A stretch of 64,000 nucleotides of DNA from Paraburkholderia sartisoli (GTDB lineage: Bacteria > Pseudomonadota > Gammaproteobacteria > Burkholderiales > Burkholderiaceae). The stretch covers positions 62,001 through 126,000 of the forward strand of contig NZ_FNRQ01000005.1 of NCBI RefSeq assembly GCF_900107685.1, in the 5' to 3' direction. A program made the translations under genes and the position numbers. How positions within the stretch are numbered: position 1 is the first letter of the stretch; every line of letters starts with the position of its first letter. Positions 29,644-39,816 of the stretch are shown here, piece by piece. Below the pieces are notes generated by a model. The model had not been told where the DNA came from, searched no databases, and was given only the letters and a program-made list of their open reading frames with translations.

Positions 29644-30426
29644 TTACTTCGGCGAAACGTCGATGCTGCCGAAATACTTCTGCGCCAGCGTCTTTACCGT
29701 GCCGTCCGTCTGCAGCTTCACGATCGCGGCGTCGAGCTGCTTCTTCAGCGAATCGTCGCCCTTGCGCAGGCCAAATGCGATGCCGCTGCCGAGAATCCTG
29801 TCGTCACGCACCGGCTGGCCGACGAACGAATAATCCTTGCCGTCCGGACGCGACAGAAAGCCTGTCTGTCCCGCCGGCGCGAGCACCAGCGTGGCATCGA
29901 GACGACCGGACACGAGATCCGCGTACACCTGGTTCTGGTCCTGATACGACACGACGTTCACGCCGGCTGGTTCCCAATGCGCCTTCGCGTACGTTTCCTG
30001 AATCGAAGCCTGCAGCACGCCGACGCGCTTGCCCTTCAGCGATTCCGGCGTCGGCAGGAGGCCGCTGCCGTTGCGCGCGATCAGCTGCGTCGGAACACGG
30101 TAGATGATGTTCGTGAAATCGATGGCCTGTCGACGCTTCTCGGTGGCGTTCATCGCCGAGTTGATCGCATCGAACTTGCGGCCCTGCAGCGCGGGAATCA
30201 GGCCGTCAAACGACGTCTCGACCCACGAGCACTTCAGATGCGCGGTCGCGCAGACGGCGTTGCCGATGTCGATATCGAAGCCCTGCAGCTCGCCATTCGC
30301 ACCCTTCGATTCGAACGGCGGATATTGCGCCTCGAGACCGAAGCGCAGGGTCGTCGCGTCGGCGGCGATGGCCGACACCGAGGCGAATGCACAGACTATC
30401 GCCAGCAGGTTCCTGAGCAGCTTCAT
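29644..30426 (-). CDS. Amino-acid ABC transporter substrate-binding protein
   Basis: A 260-residue periplasmic binding protein of family 3, closest in motifs to Lys/Arg/ornithine/His binders: signal peptide at 1-22 (cut after AIA), YPPFESKG, GFDIDIGNAVC, a SFDGLIPALQGRKFDA loop and ATEKRRQAIDF. It would capture a polar amino acid for an ABC importer. No permease or ATPase gene is adjacent, so it is an orphan or shares a transporter elsewhere. An ideal AAGGAGAT stands before the ATG. Confidence 0.93.
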   Translation of the reverse strand: MKLLRNLLAIVCAFASVSAIAADATTLRFGLEAQYPPFESKGANGELQGFDIDIGNAVCATAHLKCSWVETSFDGLIPALQGRKFDAINSAMNATEKRRQAIDFTNIIYRVPTQLIARNGSGLLPTPESLKGKRVGVLQASIQETYAKAHWEPAGVNVVSYQDQNQVYADLVSGRLDATLVLAPAGQTGFLSRPDGKDYSFVGQPVRDDRILGSGIAFGLRKGDDSLKKQLDAAIVKLQTDGTVKTLAQKYFGSIDVSPK

Positions 30427-30455
30427 GGATGATCTCCTTCCGTTTGATCTTCTGG

Positions 30456-31307
30456 TTAATCCGTCGTGACGCCGGACGGCGTTGCGATGCGTTTGTGCCT
30501 GTGTACCGGCAAGCGTTCGCGCACCGCATCGAGCACCGAGGAACCGAGCGTCGCGATCGCGAAGCCTGGCTCGTCGTCGTGTCGCGCGAGCACTTCACCC
30601 CACGGTCCGATGATCATACTGTGACCAAAAGTCCGCCAGCCGTTTGGATGCGTACCGCACTGGCCGGAAGCCAGCACGTACGCCTGATTTTCGACGGCAC
30701 GCGCACGCAGCAGCAGCTCCCAGTGCGCGAGGCCCGTCGTATGCGTGAACGCCGCGGGCACGGCGATGACATCCGCCACCGGACCCGCACGGTACAACTC
30801 GGGAAAACGCAGGTCGTAACAGACGGAAAGCCGCAGCGTGCCGAACGGCCCGTACGCCGTGCCGACGCTGTCGCCACCCACCATCGTATCGCCTTCCGCG
30901 TGCTGCTCTGCACCCTGGCTGAAGCTGAAGAGATGAATCTTGTCGTAGCGCGCGCGGCACTCGCCGGTCGGGTCGAACAGCAGCGACGTGTTGTACGCAT
31001 GCGTGCCGGCCTGCGCTCCTGCCGGACGGATCGGCACCGTGCCGCCGATCAGCCACGTGCCGGTATCGCGCGCGAGTTGCGCGAGCGCGTGCTGGATCGG
31101 CCCGTCGCCTGGCGTCTCGGCCAGCGCGACGCGCTCCGCTTCGTCGTTGCCGATCCAGCAGAAGTACTCGGGCAGGCTCACGAGCGTCGCGCCCGCGCGC
31201 GCCGCTTCGGTGACCCAGTGGCGCGCCTGCTCGAGGTTGTATGCAACGTCGTCGGTGCTGCTCATCTGCACGACGGCGGCGGTCAGCGTCTTTTCCATCT
31301 GACTCAT
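30456..31307 (-). CDS. Carbon-nitrogen hydrolase (possible omega-amidase)
   Basis: A 283-residue nitrilase-superfamily amidase with the full Glu-Lys-Cys set: E47 in LPEYF, K123 in YDKIHLFSF and C163 in SVCYDLRFPELYR. It hydrolyses a carboxamide in the cytoplasm. It starts 10 bases after the aminotransferase stop. That pairing fits the transaminase/omega-amidase route, where glutamine-dependent transamination makes 2-oxoglutaramate and the amidase clears it. A deaminated-glutathione amidase (Nit1) role is the alternative. The pairing is inferred from position only. Confidence 0.88.
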   Translation of the reverse strand: MSQMEKTLTAAVVQMSSTDDVAYNLEQARHWVTEAARAGATLVSLPEYFCWIGNDEAERVALAETPGDGPIQHALAQLARDTGTWLIGGTVPIRPAGAQAGTHAYNTSLLFDPTGECRARYDKIHLFSFSQGAEQHAEGDTMVGGDSVGTAYGPFGTLRLSVCYDLRFPELYRAGPVADVIAVPAAFTHTTGLAHWELLLRARAVENQAYVLASGQCGTHPNGWRTFGHSMIIGPWGEVLARHDDEPGFAIATLGSSVLDAVRERLPVHRHKRIATPSGVTTD

Positions 31308-31317
31308 GACGTACCCC

Positions 31318-32472
31318 TCAGATCGAACAGAGGCGGCGGGCGCCTTCGATCAGCGTCGCGTCGTCCTTCGAGAAGCTCAGGCGGATCAGGCCGGAATCGG
31401 TGCCGTCGGTGTAAAACGCGGAGAGCGGAATGGTCGCGACCTGCGCGTCGCGAATCAGGCGCAGCACGAAATCGCTGTCGCGTTCATCGGAGAATCCGCG
31501 GAAGCGCGCGAGCATGAAGAAGCTGCCTTCGCTCGGCAGCAGTTCGAAGCGCGATTCGCGCAGCGCTTCCTTCAGCAGATCGCGCTTCTTCTGGTAAAAC
31601 GCGGACAGGCCGAGGTAACTTTCTTTGTGCGCAAGCGCATCGGCGAACGCGTACTGCATCGGCGTATCGGCGGAGAACACCATGAACTGGTGTACCTTGC
31701 GGATCTCGTCCATCAACGCGGCGGGCGCGAGACAGTAGCCGACGCGCCAGCCCGTCACGTGATACGACTTGCCGAACGAAGACACGATCACGCTGCGTTC
31801 TGCGAGGTCCCGATAGCACGCCATGCTCTGATGCTTCGCGCCGTCGAATATCACGTGTTCGTACACTTCGTCGGAGAGGATCACGATATCCGTGTTGCGC
31901 GTGACAGCGCGCAGGCGCTCGATGTCGGCATCGCTGAAAACGGTCGCGGTGGGATTGTGCGGCGTGTTGATGATGATCATGCGCGTCTTCGGCGTGATCG
32001 CGGCGGAGACCTCGTCCCAGTTCACGCGGAAGTGTTCGAGCGAGAGCTTGATCGGCACCGGCGTTGCGCCCTGCAGACGGACGATCGGCGCGTAGCTGTC
32101 GAACGAGGGCTCGAAGTAGATCACCTCGTCGCCCGGATGCACGAGCGCGCTGATCGTCGAATAGAGGCCTTCGCTCGCGCTCGCGATGACGGTCACTTCC
32201 GACGTCGGGTCGTAGCACACGCCATACAGCTGCTCGACCTTGTTCGACAGCGCCTCGCGCAGCGCGCCGATACCGGCCATCGGTGCGTACTGGTTATGAC
32301 CGTCACGCATGGCCTGCGCGACGCCATCGACGAGCTTCGCGTCCGGCGCGAAATTCGGCGCGCCCTGCGAGAGGTTCAGCGCGTTGTGTTCGGCGGCCAG
32401 CTGGCCGATGACGGTAAAGATCGTCGTGCCCACGTCGGGCAGTTTCGAGCGGGCTTGCAAGGCGCTCTGCAT
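31318..32472 (-). CDS. PLP aminotransferase (YbdL/KAT/methionine-type)
   Basis: A 384-residue class I aminotransferase. The PLP lysine is K235 in SSFGKSYHVTGWRVGY, with NTPHNPTA and SDEVYEH carrying the cofactor-contact residues. It resembles the YbdL/glutamine-transaminase-K subgroup that transfers amino groups to the keto acid of methionine or to aromatic keto acids. I chose the ATG at 32472 because GGAGG lies 7 bases upstream. It is the first gene of a two-gene operon with the amidase. Confidence 0.88.
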   Translation of the reverse strand: MQSALQARSKLPDVGTTIFTVIGQLAAEHNALNLSQGAPNFAPDAKLVDGVAQAMRDGHNQYAPMAGIGALREALSNKVEQLYGVCYDPTSEVTVIASASEGLYSTISALVHPGDEVIYFEPSFDSYAPIVRLQGATPVPIKLSLEHFRVNWDEVSAAITPKTRMIIINTPHNPTATVFSDADIERLRAVTRNTDIVILSDEVYEHVIFDGAKHQSMACYRDLAERSVIVSSFGKSYHVTGWRVGYCLAPAALMDEIRKVHQFMVFSADTPMQYAFADALAHKESYLGLSAFYQKKRDLLKEALRESRFELLPSEGSFFMLARFRGFSDERDSDFVLRLIRDAQVATIPLSAFYTDGTDSGLIRLSFSKDDATLIEGARRLCSI

Positions 32473-32634
32473 GAGGGTTCCTCCATCGGACAGCGTATCG
32501 ACGGGACGTCGCTCGTGCGGCAATCCCATCCTGTTGCTGCCGATTAGGCATCAACCAATACGCAGCCACAATCGAAAGTTTGTCATGCGCGGCATGCGTT
32601 TACGTCATGGCGTCGCCCGACGCCGCGACAGGCC

Positions 32635-34032
<1,398 letters not shown>

Positions 34033-34067
34033 GTGTTTTGCCTGAGGGTCGTTGCGCGTGCGTCGGC

Positions 34068-34253
34068 TTACGAAAGCGGACGGCCTTCGATCTGCTCGTA
34101 GACGATCGTTCCATCGTCCGCGTCGAAGCGCTCGACGTAATTGCGCGCGCCGCACATCGGGCAGCGGAACAGCAGCCCTTGCCCTTCATTCTTGATGATG
34201 ACGTCGGACGTTTCCCACTGGGCGCCGCATGACTGGTTTCTGCACGTAAACAT
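34068..34253 (-). CDS. Small zinc-ribbon protein
   Basis: A 61-residue protein with two cysteine pairs, CRNQSC near the start (C4, C9) and CPMC (C32, C35), which would bind one zinc ion as a ribbon. GGGAGA lies upstream of the ATG at 34253. It precedes dbpA on the same strand with 35 bases between, so it may be co-transcribed and could act on RNA or ribosomes. The function is not known. Confidence 0.75.
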   Translation of the reverse strand: MFTCRNQSCGAQWETSDVIIKNEGQGLLFRCPMCGARNYVERFDADDGTIVYEQIEGRPLS

Positions 34254-34477
34254 CGTTGATTCTCCCGCCTGATCCGGCTGTCTGTTGAGGCTTGCCACGT
34301 GTGCGAAGCCAGGGCAGCGCGGATTTCGTGGTGCGTTATATCGAAAGCCCGGCAGTGTCGCACGAAACGGATTCCGTTCGCCCGGTTTCGCCCGCCGCGA
34401 CGCCGCGTTCTCCGTAATAGACCACAAATAGCACCCGGATCACGGGAAGAATCGTGTGCAATTGGCCTGGATACGCC

Positions 34478-34507
34478 TTGACACGTGACCATATGGTCAC
34501 CTATTGT
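34478..34507 (+). promoter_or_regulatory. Promoter with perfect palindromic operator for the ArsR-SRPBCC gene
   Basis: TTGACA (34478-34483) and TATTGT (34502-34507) are 18 bases apart. The spacer carries the perfect 16-bp palindrome GTGACCATATGGTCAC (34485-34500). A dimeric ArsR protein bound there would block RNA polymerase. Since the ATG is at 34515, the transcript should begin at or within a base or two of the start codon, that is, leaderless. Confidence 0.8.
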
Positions 34508-34514
34508 GGGAAGC

Positions 34515-35312
34515 ATGGATGACGTTTTTAGAGCTTTGGCCGATCCGACGCGCCGCAGCCTGCTCGACGAGCTGTTCAAGGAAGACGGACAGACGTTGAG
34601 CGCGCTCGAAGCGCGGCTGCCGATGACGCGCTTCGGCGTGATGAAGCACCTGAAGCTGCTGGAAGAGGCGGGGCTTGTCGTCGCCCGTCGTCAGGGGCGC
34701 GAGAAGCGGCACTTTCTGAACGCCGTCCCGATCCAGCTGATCTACGACCGCTGGGTGAGCAAGTACGCCGCACCGTGGGCCGCGACCCTGAGCGGGCTGA
34801 AACATCAACTGGAGGACAGGACGATGGAAAAAGTGTTCGAGATTTACATCAAGACGACGCCGGAACGCCTGTGGGAAGCGATCACCAGCAAGGCAATGCG
34901 GGCGAAATACACGTTCGGGCTTCAGATCAGTTCGGACTGGACGCCGGGTTCGCGTTACGAAGGCGTGAGCGGCGGCCAGCCGGCCGCGGGTTCCGCGGCT
35001 CACAGCGCGATTCTGGAAGGCGAAAACCTGGAGATCGATCCACCGAGGCGACTCGTGCAGAGCTTTCGCGCGCTGTGGAGCGACGACGTGAAGAGCGAGG
35101 GCACGTCGCGCGTCACGTGGGAAATCCAGCAGGTCGCGGATTCGTGTCGTCTGACGGTGACGCACGATCAGCTGCGTGACGAGGCCAACCCCGAGCTGTA
35201 TGGCGGATGGCCGATGATCCTTTCGGGCCTCAAGACGCTGCTCGAAACAGGGGAAACGCTGACGACGCCTGGTTCGCTGATGTACGCGCAAGGTCCGGTG
35301 GCCGGGGCTTGA
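34515..35312 (+). CDS. ArsR-family regulator fused to SRPBCC (AHSA1) domain
   Basis: A 265-residue two-domain protein. Residues 1-100 are an ArsR winged helix (MDDVFRALADPTRRSLLDELF; LPMTRFGVMKHLKLLEEAGLV) without the metal-binding Cys pair. Residues 108-250 are an AHSA1/SRPBCC lipid- or aromatic-binding fold (KVFEIYIKTTPERLWEAITS; GGWPMILSGLKTLLETGE). The fusion suggests a repressor that senses a small hydrophobic ligand. The perfect palindrome in its promoter points to self-repression. No target gene follows, so it may regulate mainly itself or distant genes. Confidence 0.9.
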   Translation: MDDVFRALADPTRRSLLDELFKEDGQTLSALEARLPMTRFGVMKHLKLLEEAGLVVARRQGREKRHFLNAVPIQLIYDRWVSKYAAPWAATLSGLKHQLEDRTMEKVFEIYIKTTPERLWEAITSKAMRAKYTFGLQISSDWTPGSRYEGVSGGQPAAGSAAHSAILEGENLEIDPPRRLVQSFRALWSDDVKSEGTSRVTWEIQQVADSCRLTVTHDQLRDEANPELYGGWPMILSGLKTLLETGETLTTPGSLMYAQGPVAGA

Positions 35313-35675
35313 ACGAGGTTTGCAAGGAGGCGGCTGAATCACCGCCTGTCTCATATCACCATCAAAAAACTGGACACACTGGGTCGCAACGCCAACGCAG
35401 ACCGTTTGCGTCGGGACACCGTTGCGCCCGCAGCGCAGGTTTTCGCTGCCAGTGAACTTGCCCGCTCCCTTGGCGGGTTGACGTCTTCCCCCGGTTTCCC
35501 GCGCCAGGGAAATCGAGTCAACAATTCTTCAGATAAATCTGGTTTCAACCGTCCCTTTTTTGCGCCACGCTCGCACTGGCGGCTGCTGGGCTGCGTGCGC
35601 AGTGCCTGGCAATACGAACAGGTTTTCGCCATGGCGAAGCCGTGTTAAGACGCGCTGATAACGGGATGAAAAACG
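35313..35675. other. Unassigned region, possible dispersed element
   Basis: The stretch starts with an inverted repeat (AGGCGG / CCGCCT, 35329-35348). It then has frames on both strands (93 residues leftward, 80 rightward) without good ribosome sites or recognisable folds. Its composition and place at the edge of a type VI effector locus suggest a repeated or recombination-derived segment. I see no confident gene. Confidence 0.4.
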
Positions 35676-36053
35676 ATGACCGGAATGGATGAGGCAGGTA
35701 GGCGAATTGATGGATGGGCAGCGGTAACCGGACGGCAACCCTACCACCTCGAAGTACTGGGCGAAGAAAGAATCAATGATATTTCGGTCGTGTCCTTTCG
35801 TATCGTCGAAAAGATGGGACAGCCGTACCGCATCAATCTCGTCGCTACACATCTGCAGAGGCTGAAACGGGACGTGATCCTGGGACATGAAGCAAGATTC
35901 AGGATGGTGCCCGAGGATGGTAGCGAGCCACGCGTGTTCTGGGGGCGTATCACACGCTTCTCGCACACAAAGACCACGGTGGATCTGAGCAGCTACGAGA
36001 TTGTTATCGAGCCGCACATTGGCTGCCTCACCCCGCGCACAACTCAGACATAA
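35676..36053 (+). pseudogene. Truncated VgrG (type VI secretion spike), N-terminal part only
   Basis: A 125-residue frame matching the first domain of VgrG: PYHLEVLGEERINDISVVSFRIVE, LGHEARFRM, then FWGRITRFSHTKTTVDLSSYEIVIEPHIGCL, the usual end of the first gp27-like barrel. A full VgrG has 600 residues or more; the rest of the gp27/gp5 spike is missing and the frame stops at 36053. It therefore cannot form a spike and is a remnant marking a former type VI effector locus. Confidence 0.75.
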
Positions 36054-36253
36054 GCCTCATCAAAAGACTAGAGCACACATGAGAGCAATCAGAGGCGATA
36101 TCGTTTCCGATAATCTGGCAGATGTGCCAGTTCAGTGGCGAGCCATGAAATCACTATGGATTGGAACTGGACAGAATGGCCTGGTAACTCGTCGCGAGAA
36201 CGAAGCGAGCCTATTCGAAAAGGGAATGAATTGTAATTGCTGGAAGTGATCTC

Positions 36254-36829
36254 ATGAAAAAAAATATTGGCCTCATATTTTTCTTATCGATATTTTCAAG
36301 TGCAACGACGGCCGGTTCACTATGCAATAGTAACGTGACTCGTGAACTTGAAGCATGTGCAAAAAGCAACTTCGAATCGTCAGATGTTCAGTTGAACATC
36401 AAATATAAGACCCTCTTTTCCAAGTTTTCAGGTCGAAACAAGGACATGCTTATAAATTCTCAACGAGAATGGATTCAATACAAGGAAAAATCTTGCCAAG
36501 CAACGTATGATGCCACCAACCCGGGTGAGGAAGCAGGAATAGAGAAATGGACCTGCCTTGATAATCTTACCAAAATTAGGACAAAGGAATTGCAGTATCT
36601 GGATAGTGGATCAGGTATGGACGAGTTCTTCCATGCCGTAGACATTGTTTCAAAATTCTATGAGGCTGGAGATAGAAATAAATTCATTGATAAGTTGGCA
36701 GATAAGGCATCCAGCAAAGGTGATCCAATCTGGAATTTTTACATAGTAGAAAATTGCAAGTTGGCGGCCTCCCGGCTTCACGAGGAAAAAAAGGACTGTA
36801 TGGCAAGACAAGGTTTCTATCTTTACTAA
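36254..36829 (+). CDS. LprI/DUF1311-type secreted protein, possible immunity protein
   Basis: A 191-residue exported protein. A signal peptide (IGLIFFLSIFSSATTAG) precedes a DUF1311/LprI-type domain with the cysteine pattern and QREWIQYKEKSC core, preceded by SDVQLNIKYKTLF. Members include periplasmic lysozyme inhibitors. The last 70 residues are an extension of unknown type. The gene is visibly AT-rich, unlike its neighbours, a sign of recent acquisition. Behind a VgrG remnant, an immunity role against a peptidoglycan-cleaving effector is a reasonable inference, but no such effector gene remains. Confidence 0.8.
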   Translation: MKKNIGLIFFLSIFSSATTAGSLCNSNVTRELEACAKSNFESSDVQLNIKYKTLFSKFSGRNKDMLINSQREWIQYKEKSCQATYDATNPGEEAGIEKWTCLDNLTKIRTKELQYLDSGSGMDEFFHAVDIVSKFYEAGDRNKFIDKLADKASSKGDPIWNFYIVENCKLAASRLHEEKKDCMARQGFYLY

Positions 36830-36870
36830 ATTCACGACTTTATAAGTCATTCGAATGATGGAGATCGGTC

Positions 36871-37500
36871 TTGACATCTTCCACCCAGCGTGAAAGCAAT
36901 GCACAGTCGTTTTTCAGTGTCGTGCCGGCCTACATCCTGCTCTTCAAAGACGAAAATGGCGATTGGTGCGTCGATACAGAAAGAACCGGGCTCGGTCGCG
37001 CAGTCACATGTTTTCTGTCGCCATTCGATGCCGTTATCGAAGCGGCCCACTACACGAGGCACGGGTGGCCCCATCAGGTCATGGCCGCGTCTCAGTTCGA
37101 AGAGGGCCTGTTTCGCGAGCATGACGGTCACGGGCTTATTGCCGACATACACCTCGGATGGCCTGCGATCGATGGTCGGATTCTCGCGCGGCCGGGCGGC
37201 GCATTCGGCAGATGTTGTCAAGTCATGCACCATTGGGCGCTTGATCGATCCGGGTTCGAAGTCGATGAAATCATGCTCGCGGAATACACCCGGTTTCGTG
37301 AACTCGCGGGTCTTTATGCGTGGCAAGAAACGGCACGGAACATTCCGAACTGGACCGGTCTGCGCCGACAGGTGATTGCAGAACAGGCCATGGACTCACT
37401 CGAGCTAACGCACGGAGACCCGAAAGATTGCAGGCAGCTTGCCTTGTTCGATCCAGAGTTCCAGCAGTGGCATTTTGTGCCCTACGCTGAGACAACGTAA
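36871..37500 (+). CDS. Hypothetical protein in type VI remnant locus
   Basis: A 209-residue protein that I do not recognise. It is soluble, rich in Trp and His (RHGWPHQ, MHHWALDRS), with no signal peptide or membrane segment. It starts with TTG at 36871 after GGAG. It lies between the LprI-like gene and a PAAR fragment, so it may be a type VI adaptor, effector or immunity protein; none of these is shown by sequence. Confidence 0.65.
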   Translation: MTSSTQRESNAQSFFSVVPAYILLFKDENGDWCVDTERTGLGRAVTCFLSPFDAVIEAAHYTRHGWPHQVMAASQFEEGLFREHDGHGLIADIHLGWPAIDGRILARPGGAFGRCCQVMHHWALDRSGFEVDEIMLAEYTRFRELAGLYAWQETARNIPNWTGLRRQVIAEQAMDSLELTHGDPKDCRQLALFDPEFQQWHFVPYAETT

Positions 37501-37556
37501 CTCCGGTAAAGAGACGGTTTTTCAACGCATCACCATTAGTTTCAGCGAAATTTACG

Positions 37557-37843
37557 ATGAGTCAACGTTTTGACATCTGCGACGGCGACACGACCACAGC
37601 GGGCGGGTACATGCCAGTTCACGCGAAGACTTTCTTAATGGTCGCGCACTGGCATACGAAGGCGACCAGGTATGGTGTCCGAAATGCAACGCGATGGGTT
37701 GGATTCTTTGCGTCGACAGGCGCGTGCCGAATACAGGTGTCAACGGTCGTACGCAGGCGTTGAGCTCTGACTGGTGCGTTTGCAAGTGTGACCAGAAACC
37801 ATTGCTGGTTGCATCGCAGAGCCAGTCTGGAATGCGTGCATAA
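37557..37843 (+). pseudogene. PAAR-domain protein, frameshifted
   Basis: The start MSQRFDICDGDTTTAGG is the typical beginning of a PAAR spike-tip protein. At about 37631-37633 the frame shifts by one base. The rest of the PAAR domain then reads in another frame: LNGRALAYEGDQVWCPKCNA, WILCV, then NGRTQALSSDWCVCKCDQKPLLVASQS, ending at TAA 37841. Adding one T to the TTT run rejoins the two parts. About 95 residues would form a stand-alone PAAR protein that caps VgrG. As read, it is broken. Confidence 0.75.
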
Positions 37844-38147
37844 GGTCCGGTCGCGCGTACCAGGCCACACCAGCGATGAACAGACGCGCCCGACGGCACG
37901 TTTCCGTTCACCACTGGGCATGCGGATCCGCCTGCGAATGGGGAATCACCAAACGATGCATGCCCCTTGCTGTTCAGCGCGGCTGAAAAGGTGTCACAAA
38001 AGCAGCGCTCCCCTGTGTTCAAGTCCTGAACAGGTGTCCCCCTGTGTGTTCAGGACTGACGCATCGACCTGAACCGCGAAGCATCGGTTCGACACCATGC
38101 GCCGTCGCAGTGCCCATGTACATGTGTGAATTCCGCCGGTTGTGCCA
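37844..38147. other. Intergenic region upstream of aldehyde dehydrogenase with TGTTCA sites
   Basis: After the PAAR fragment only broken frames are seen, possibly a decayed effector tail. A perfect palindrome TGTTCA-N5-TGAACA (38016-38032) is followed by another TGTTCA (38047). The segment 38022-38032 is an exact inverted copy of 38047-38057 (11 bases). These lie about 90-130 bases before the sigma-54-like promoter, where enhancer sites are usual. Confidence 0.55.
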
Positions 38148-38165
38148 TTGGCACGCTTCTGGCGT
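38148..38165 (+). promoter_or_regulatory. Sigma-54-like promoter of the aldehyde dehydrogenase gene
   Basis: TTGGCACG-CTTC-TGGCGT has the invariant GG (38150-38151) and GC (38162-38163) separated by exactly 10 bases. The -24 part is a perfect match; the -12 part has TGGC in place of TTGC. Transcription would start near 38175, 57 bases before the ATG. Confidence 0.6.
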
Positions 38166-38231
38166 ATCCGGTTCGCGGCGTGCAGAAGAGCGCACCGACG
38201 ATAAACGATCACACATGTGAGGAGCACACTG

Positions 38232-39752
38232 ATGAACCATGCAGAGATGCAGTTTCTGACCACCGAATTCCCGTACAAGAAGCAGTATGCGAACTTCATC
38301 GGCGGCGAGTGGGTAAAGCCCGTTGGCGGCGAGTATTTCGATAACATCTCGCCGATCACCGGCGAGCCGTTCACGTCGATTCCGCGCTCGCGCGAAGCCG
38401 ACATCGAACTCGCGCTCGACGCCGCGCATCGCGCAAAGGTCGCGTGGGGTAAAACGTCAACGACCGAGCGCGCGAACATCCTGAACCGCATCGCCGATCG
38501 CATGGAAGCGAACCTGCAGCGCATCGCCGTCGCGGAAACGATCGACAACGGCAAGCCGCTGCGCGAAACGATGGCGGCCGACATCCCGCTCGCGATCGAT
38601 CATTTCCGCTATTTCGCGGGCTGCGTGCGCGCGCAGGAAGGCTCGATCTCGCAGGTCGACGAAGACACCGTCGCGTATCACTTTCACGAGCCGCTAGGCG
38701 TTGTCGGCCAGATCATTCCGTGGAATTTCCCGATCCTGATGGCGGTGTGGAAACTCGCGCCGGCGCTCGCCGCAGGCAACTGCGTCGTGCTTAAGCCCGC
38801 GGAACAGACGCCCGCCTCGATTCTCGTGCTGCTCGAACTGATTCATGACCTGCTGCCGCTTGGCGTGTTGAACGTCGTCAACGGCTTTGGTCTCGAAGCG
38901 GGCAAACCGCTGGCGTCGAACAAGCGCATCGCCAAGATCGCGTTCACGGGTGAGACGACGACGGGCCGGCTGATCATGCAGTACGCGAGCCAGAACATCA
39001 TCCCCGTGACGCTCGAACTCGGCGGCAAGAGCCCGAACATTTTCTTCGCCGACGTGATGGATCACGACGACAGCTACTTCGACAAGGCGCTCGAAGGCTT
39101 CACGATGTTCGCGCTGAATCAGGGCGAAGTGTGTACGTGTCCGTCGCGCGTGCTCGTCGACGAAAAGATCTACGACAGGTTCATGGAGCGCGCGCTCAAG
39201 CGCGTGGCGGCGATTACTCAAGGCCATCCGCTCGACACGAAAACGATGATCGGCGCGCAGGCTTCGCAGGAACAGCTTGAAAAGATCCTGTCGTATGTCG
39301 ATCTTGGCAAGCAGGAAGGCGCCCAATGTCTGATCGGCGGCGAGCGCAACACGTTGGGCGGCGAACTGAGCAAAGGCTATTACGTGAAGCCGACCGTGTT
39401 CAAAGGCCACAACAAGATGCGCATCTTCCAGGAAGAGATCTTTGGGCCGGTGGTCTCCGTCACGACGTTCAAGAATGAAGATGAAGCGCTGGAGATCGCC
39501 AACGACACGCTCTATGGCCTCGGCGCAGGCGTCTGGACGCGCGACGGCACACGCGCCTATCGCTTTGGCCGCGAGATTCAGGCTGGACGCGTGTGGACGA
39601 ACTGCTATCACGCGTATCCGGCCCACGCGGCATTTGGTGGATACAAGCAGTCAGGCATCGGACGCGAGAATCACAAGATGATGCTCGATCACTACCAGCA
39701 AACGAAGAATCTCCTCGTCAGCTACAGCGAGAAGCCGCTGGGCTTCTTCTGA
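38232..39752 (+). CDS. NAD-dependent aldehyde dehydrogenase (ExaC/acetaldehyde type)
   Basis: A 506-residue aldehyde dehydrogenase with N165 (PWNFP), E262 (LELGGKS) and catalytic C301 in [11 protein letters not shown], followed by the extra C303 seen in the ExaC/AldB acetaldehyde-oxidising group. It converts acetaldehyde to acetate. The ATG at 38232 has GAGGAG at proper distance. A DUF779 gene follows, its regular companion, and eutBC (which make acetaldehyde) converge from the other side. A sigma-54-like promoter precedes it. Confidence 0.93.
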   Translation: MNHAEMQFLTTEFPYKKQYANFIGGEWVKPVGGEYFDNISPITGEPFTSIPRSREADIELALDAAHRAKVAWGKTSTTERANILNRIADRMEANLQRIAVAETIDNGKPLRETMAADIPLAIDHFRYFAGCVRAQEGSISQVDEDTVAYHFHEPLGVVGQIIPWNFPILMAVWKLAPALAAGNCVVLKPAEQTPASILVLLELIHDLLPLGVLNVVNGFGLEAGKPLASNKRIAKIAFTGETTTGRLIMQYASQNIIPVTLELGGKSPNIFFADVMDHDDSYFDKALEGFTMFALNQGEVCTCPSRVLVDEKIYDRFMERALKRVAAITQGHPLDTKTMIGAQASQEQLEKILSYVDLGKQEGAQCLIGGERNTLGGELSKGYYVKPTVFKGHNKMRIFQEEIFGPVVSVTTFKNEDEALEIANDTLYGLGAGVWTRDGTRAYRFGREIQAGRVWTNCYHAYPAHAAFGGYKQSGIGRENHKMMLDHYQQTKNLLVSYSEKPLGFF

Positions 39753-39816
39753 GCTCGACGCTCCCGTGGGCGAGCCGCACGTTGCGGTTCGCCCTTTTTT
39801 TCACTGGAGTGACGTC

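Noticed and set aside
36079..36249. A 56-residue frame between VgrG remnant and LprI-like gene
   Set aside because: Weak ribosome site and no recognised domain; more likely decayed sequence.
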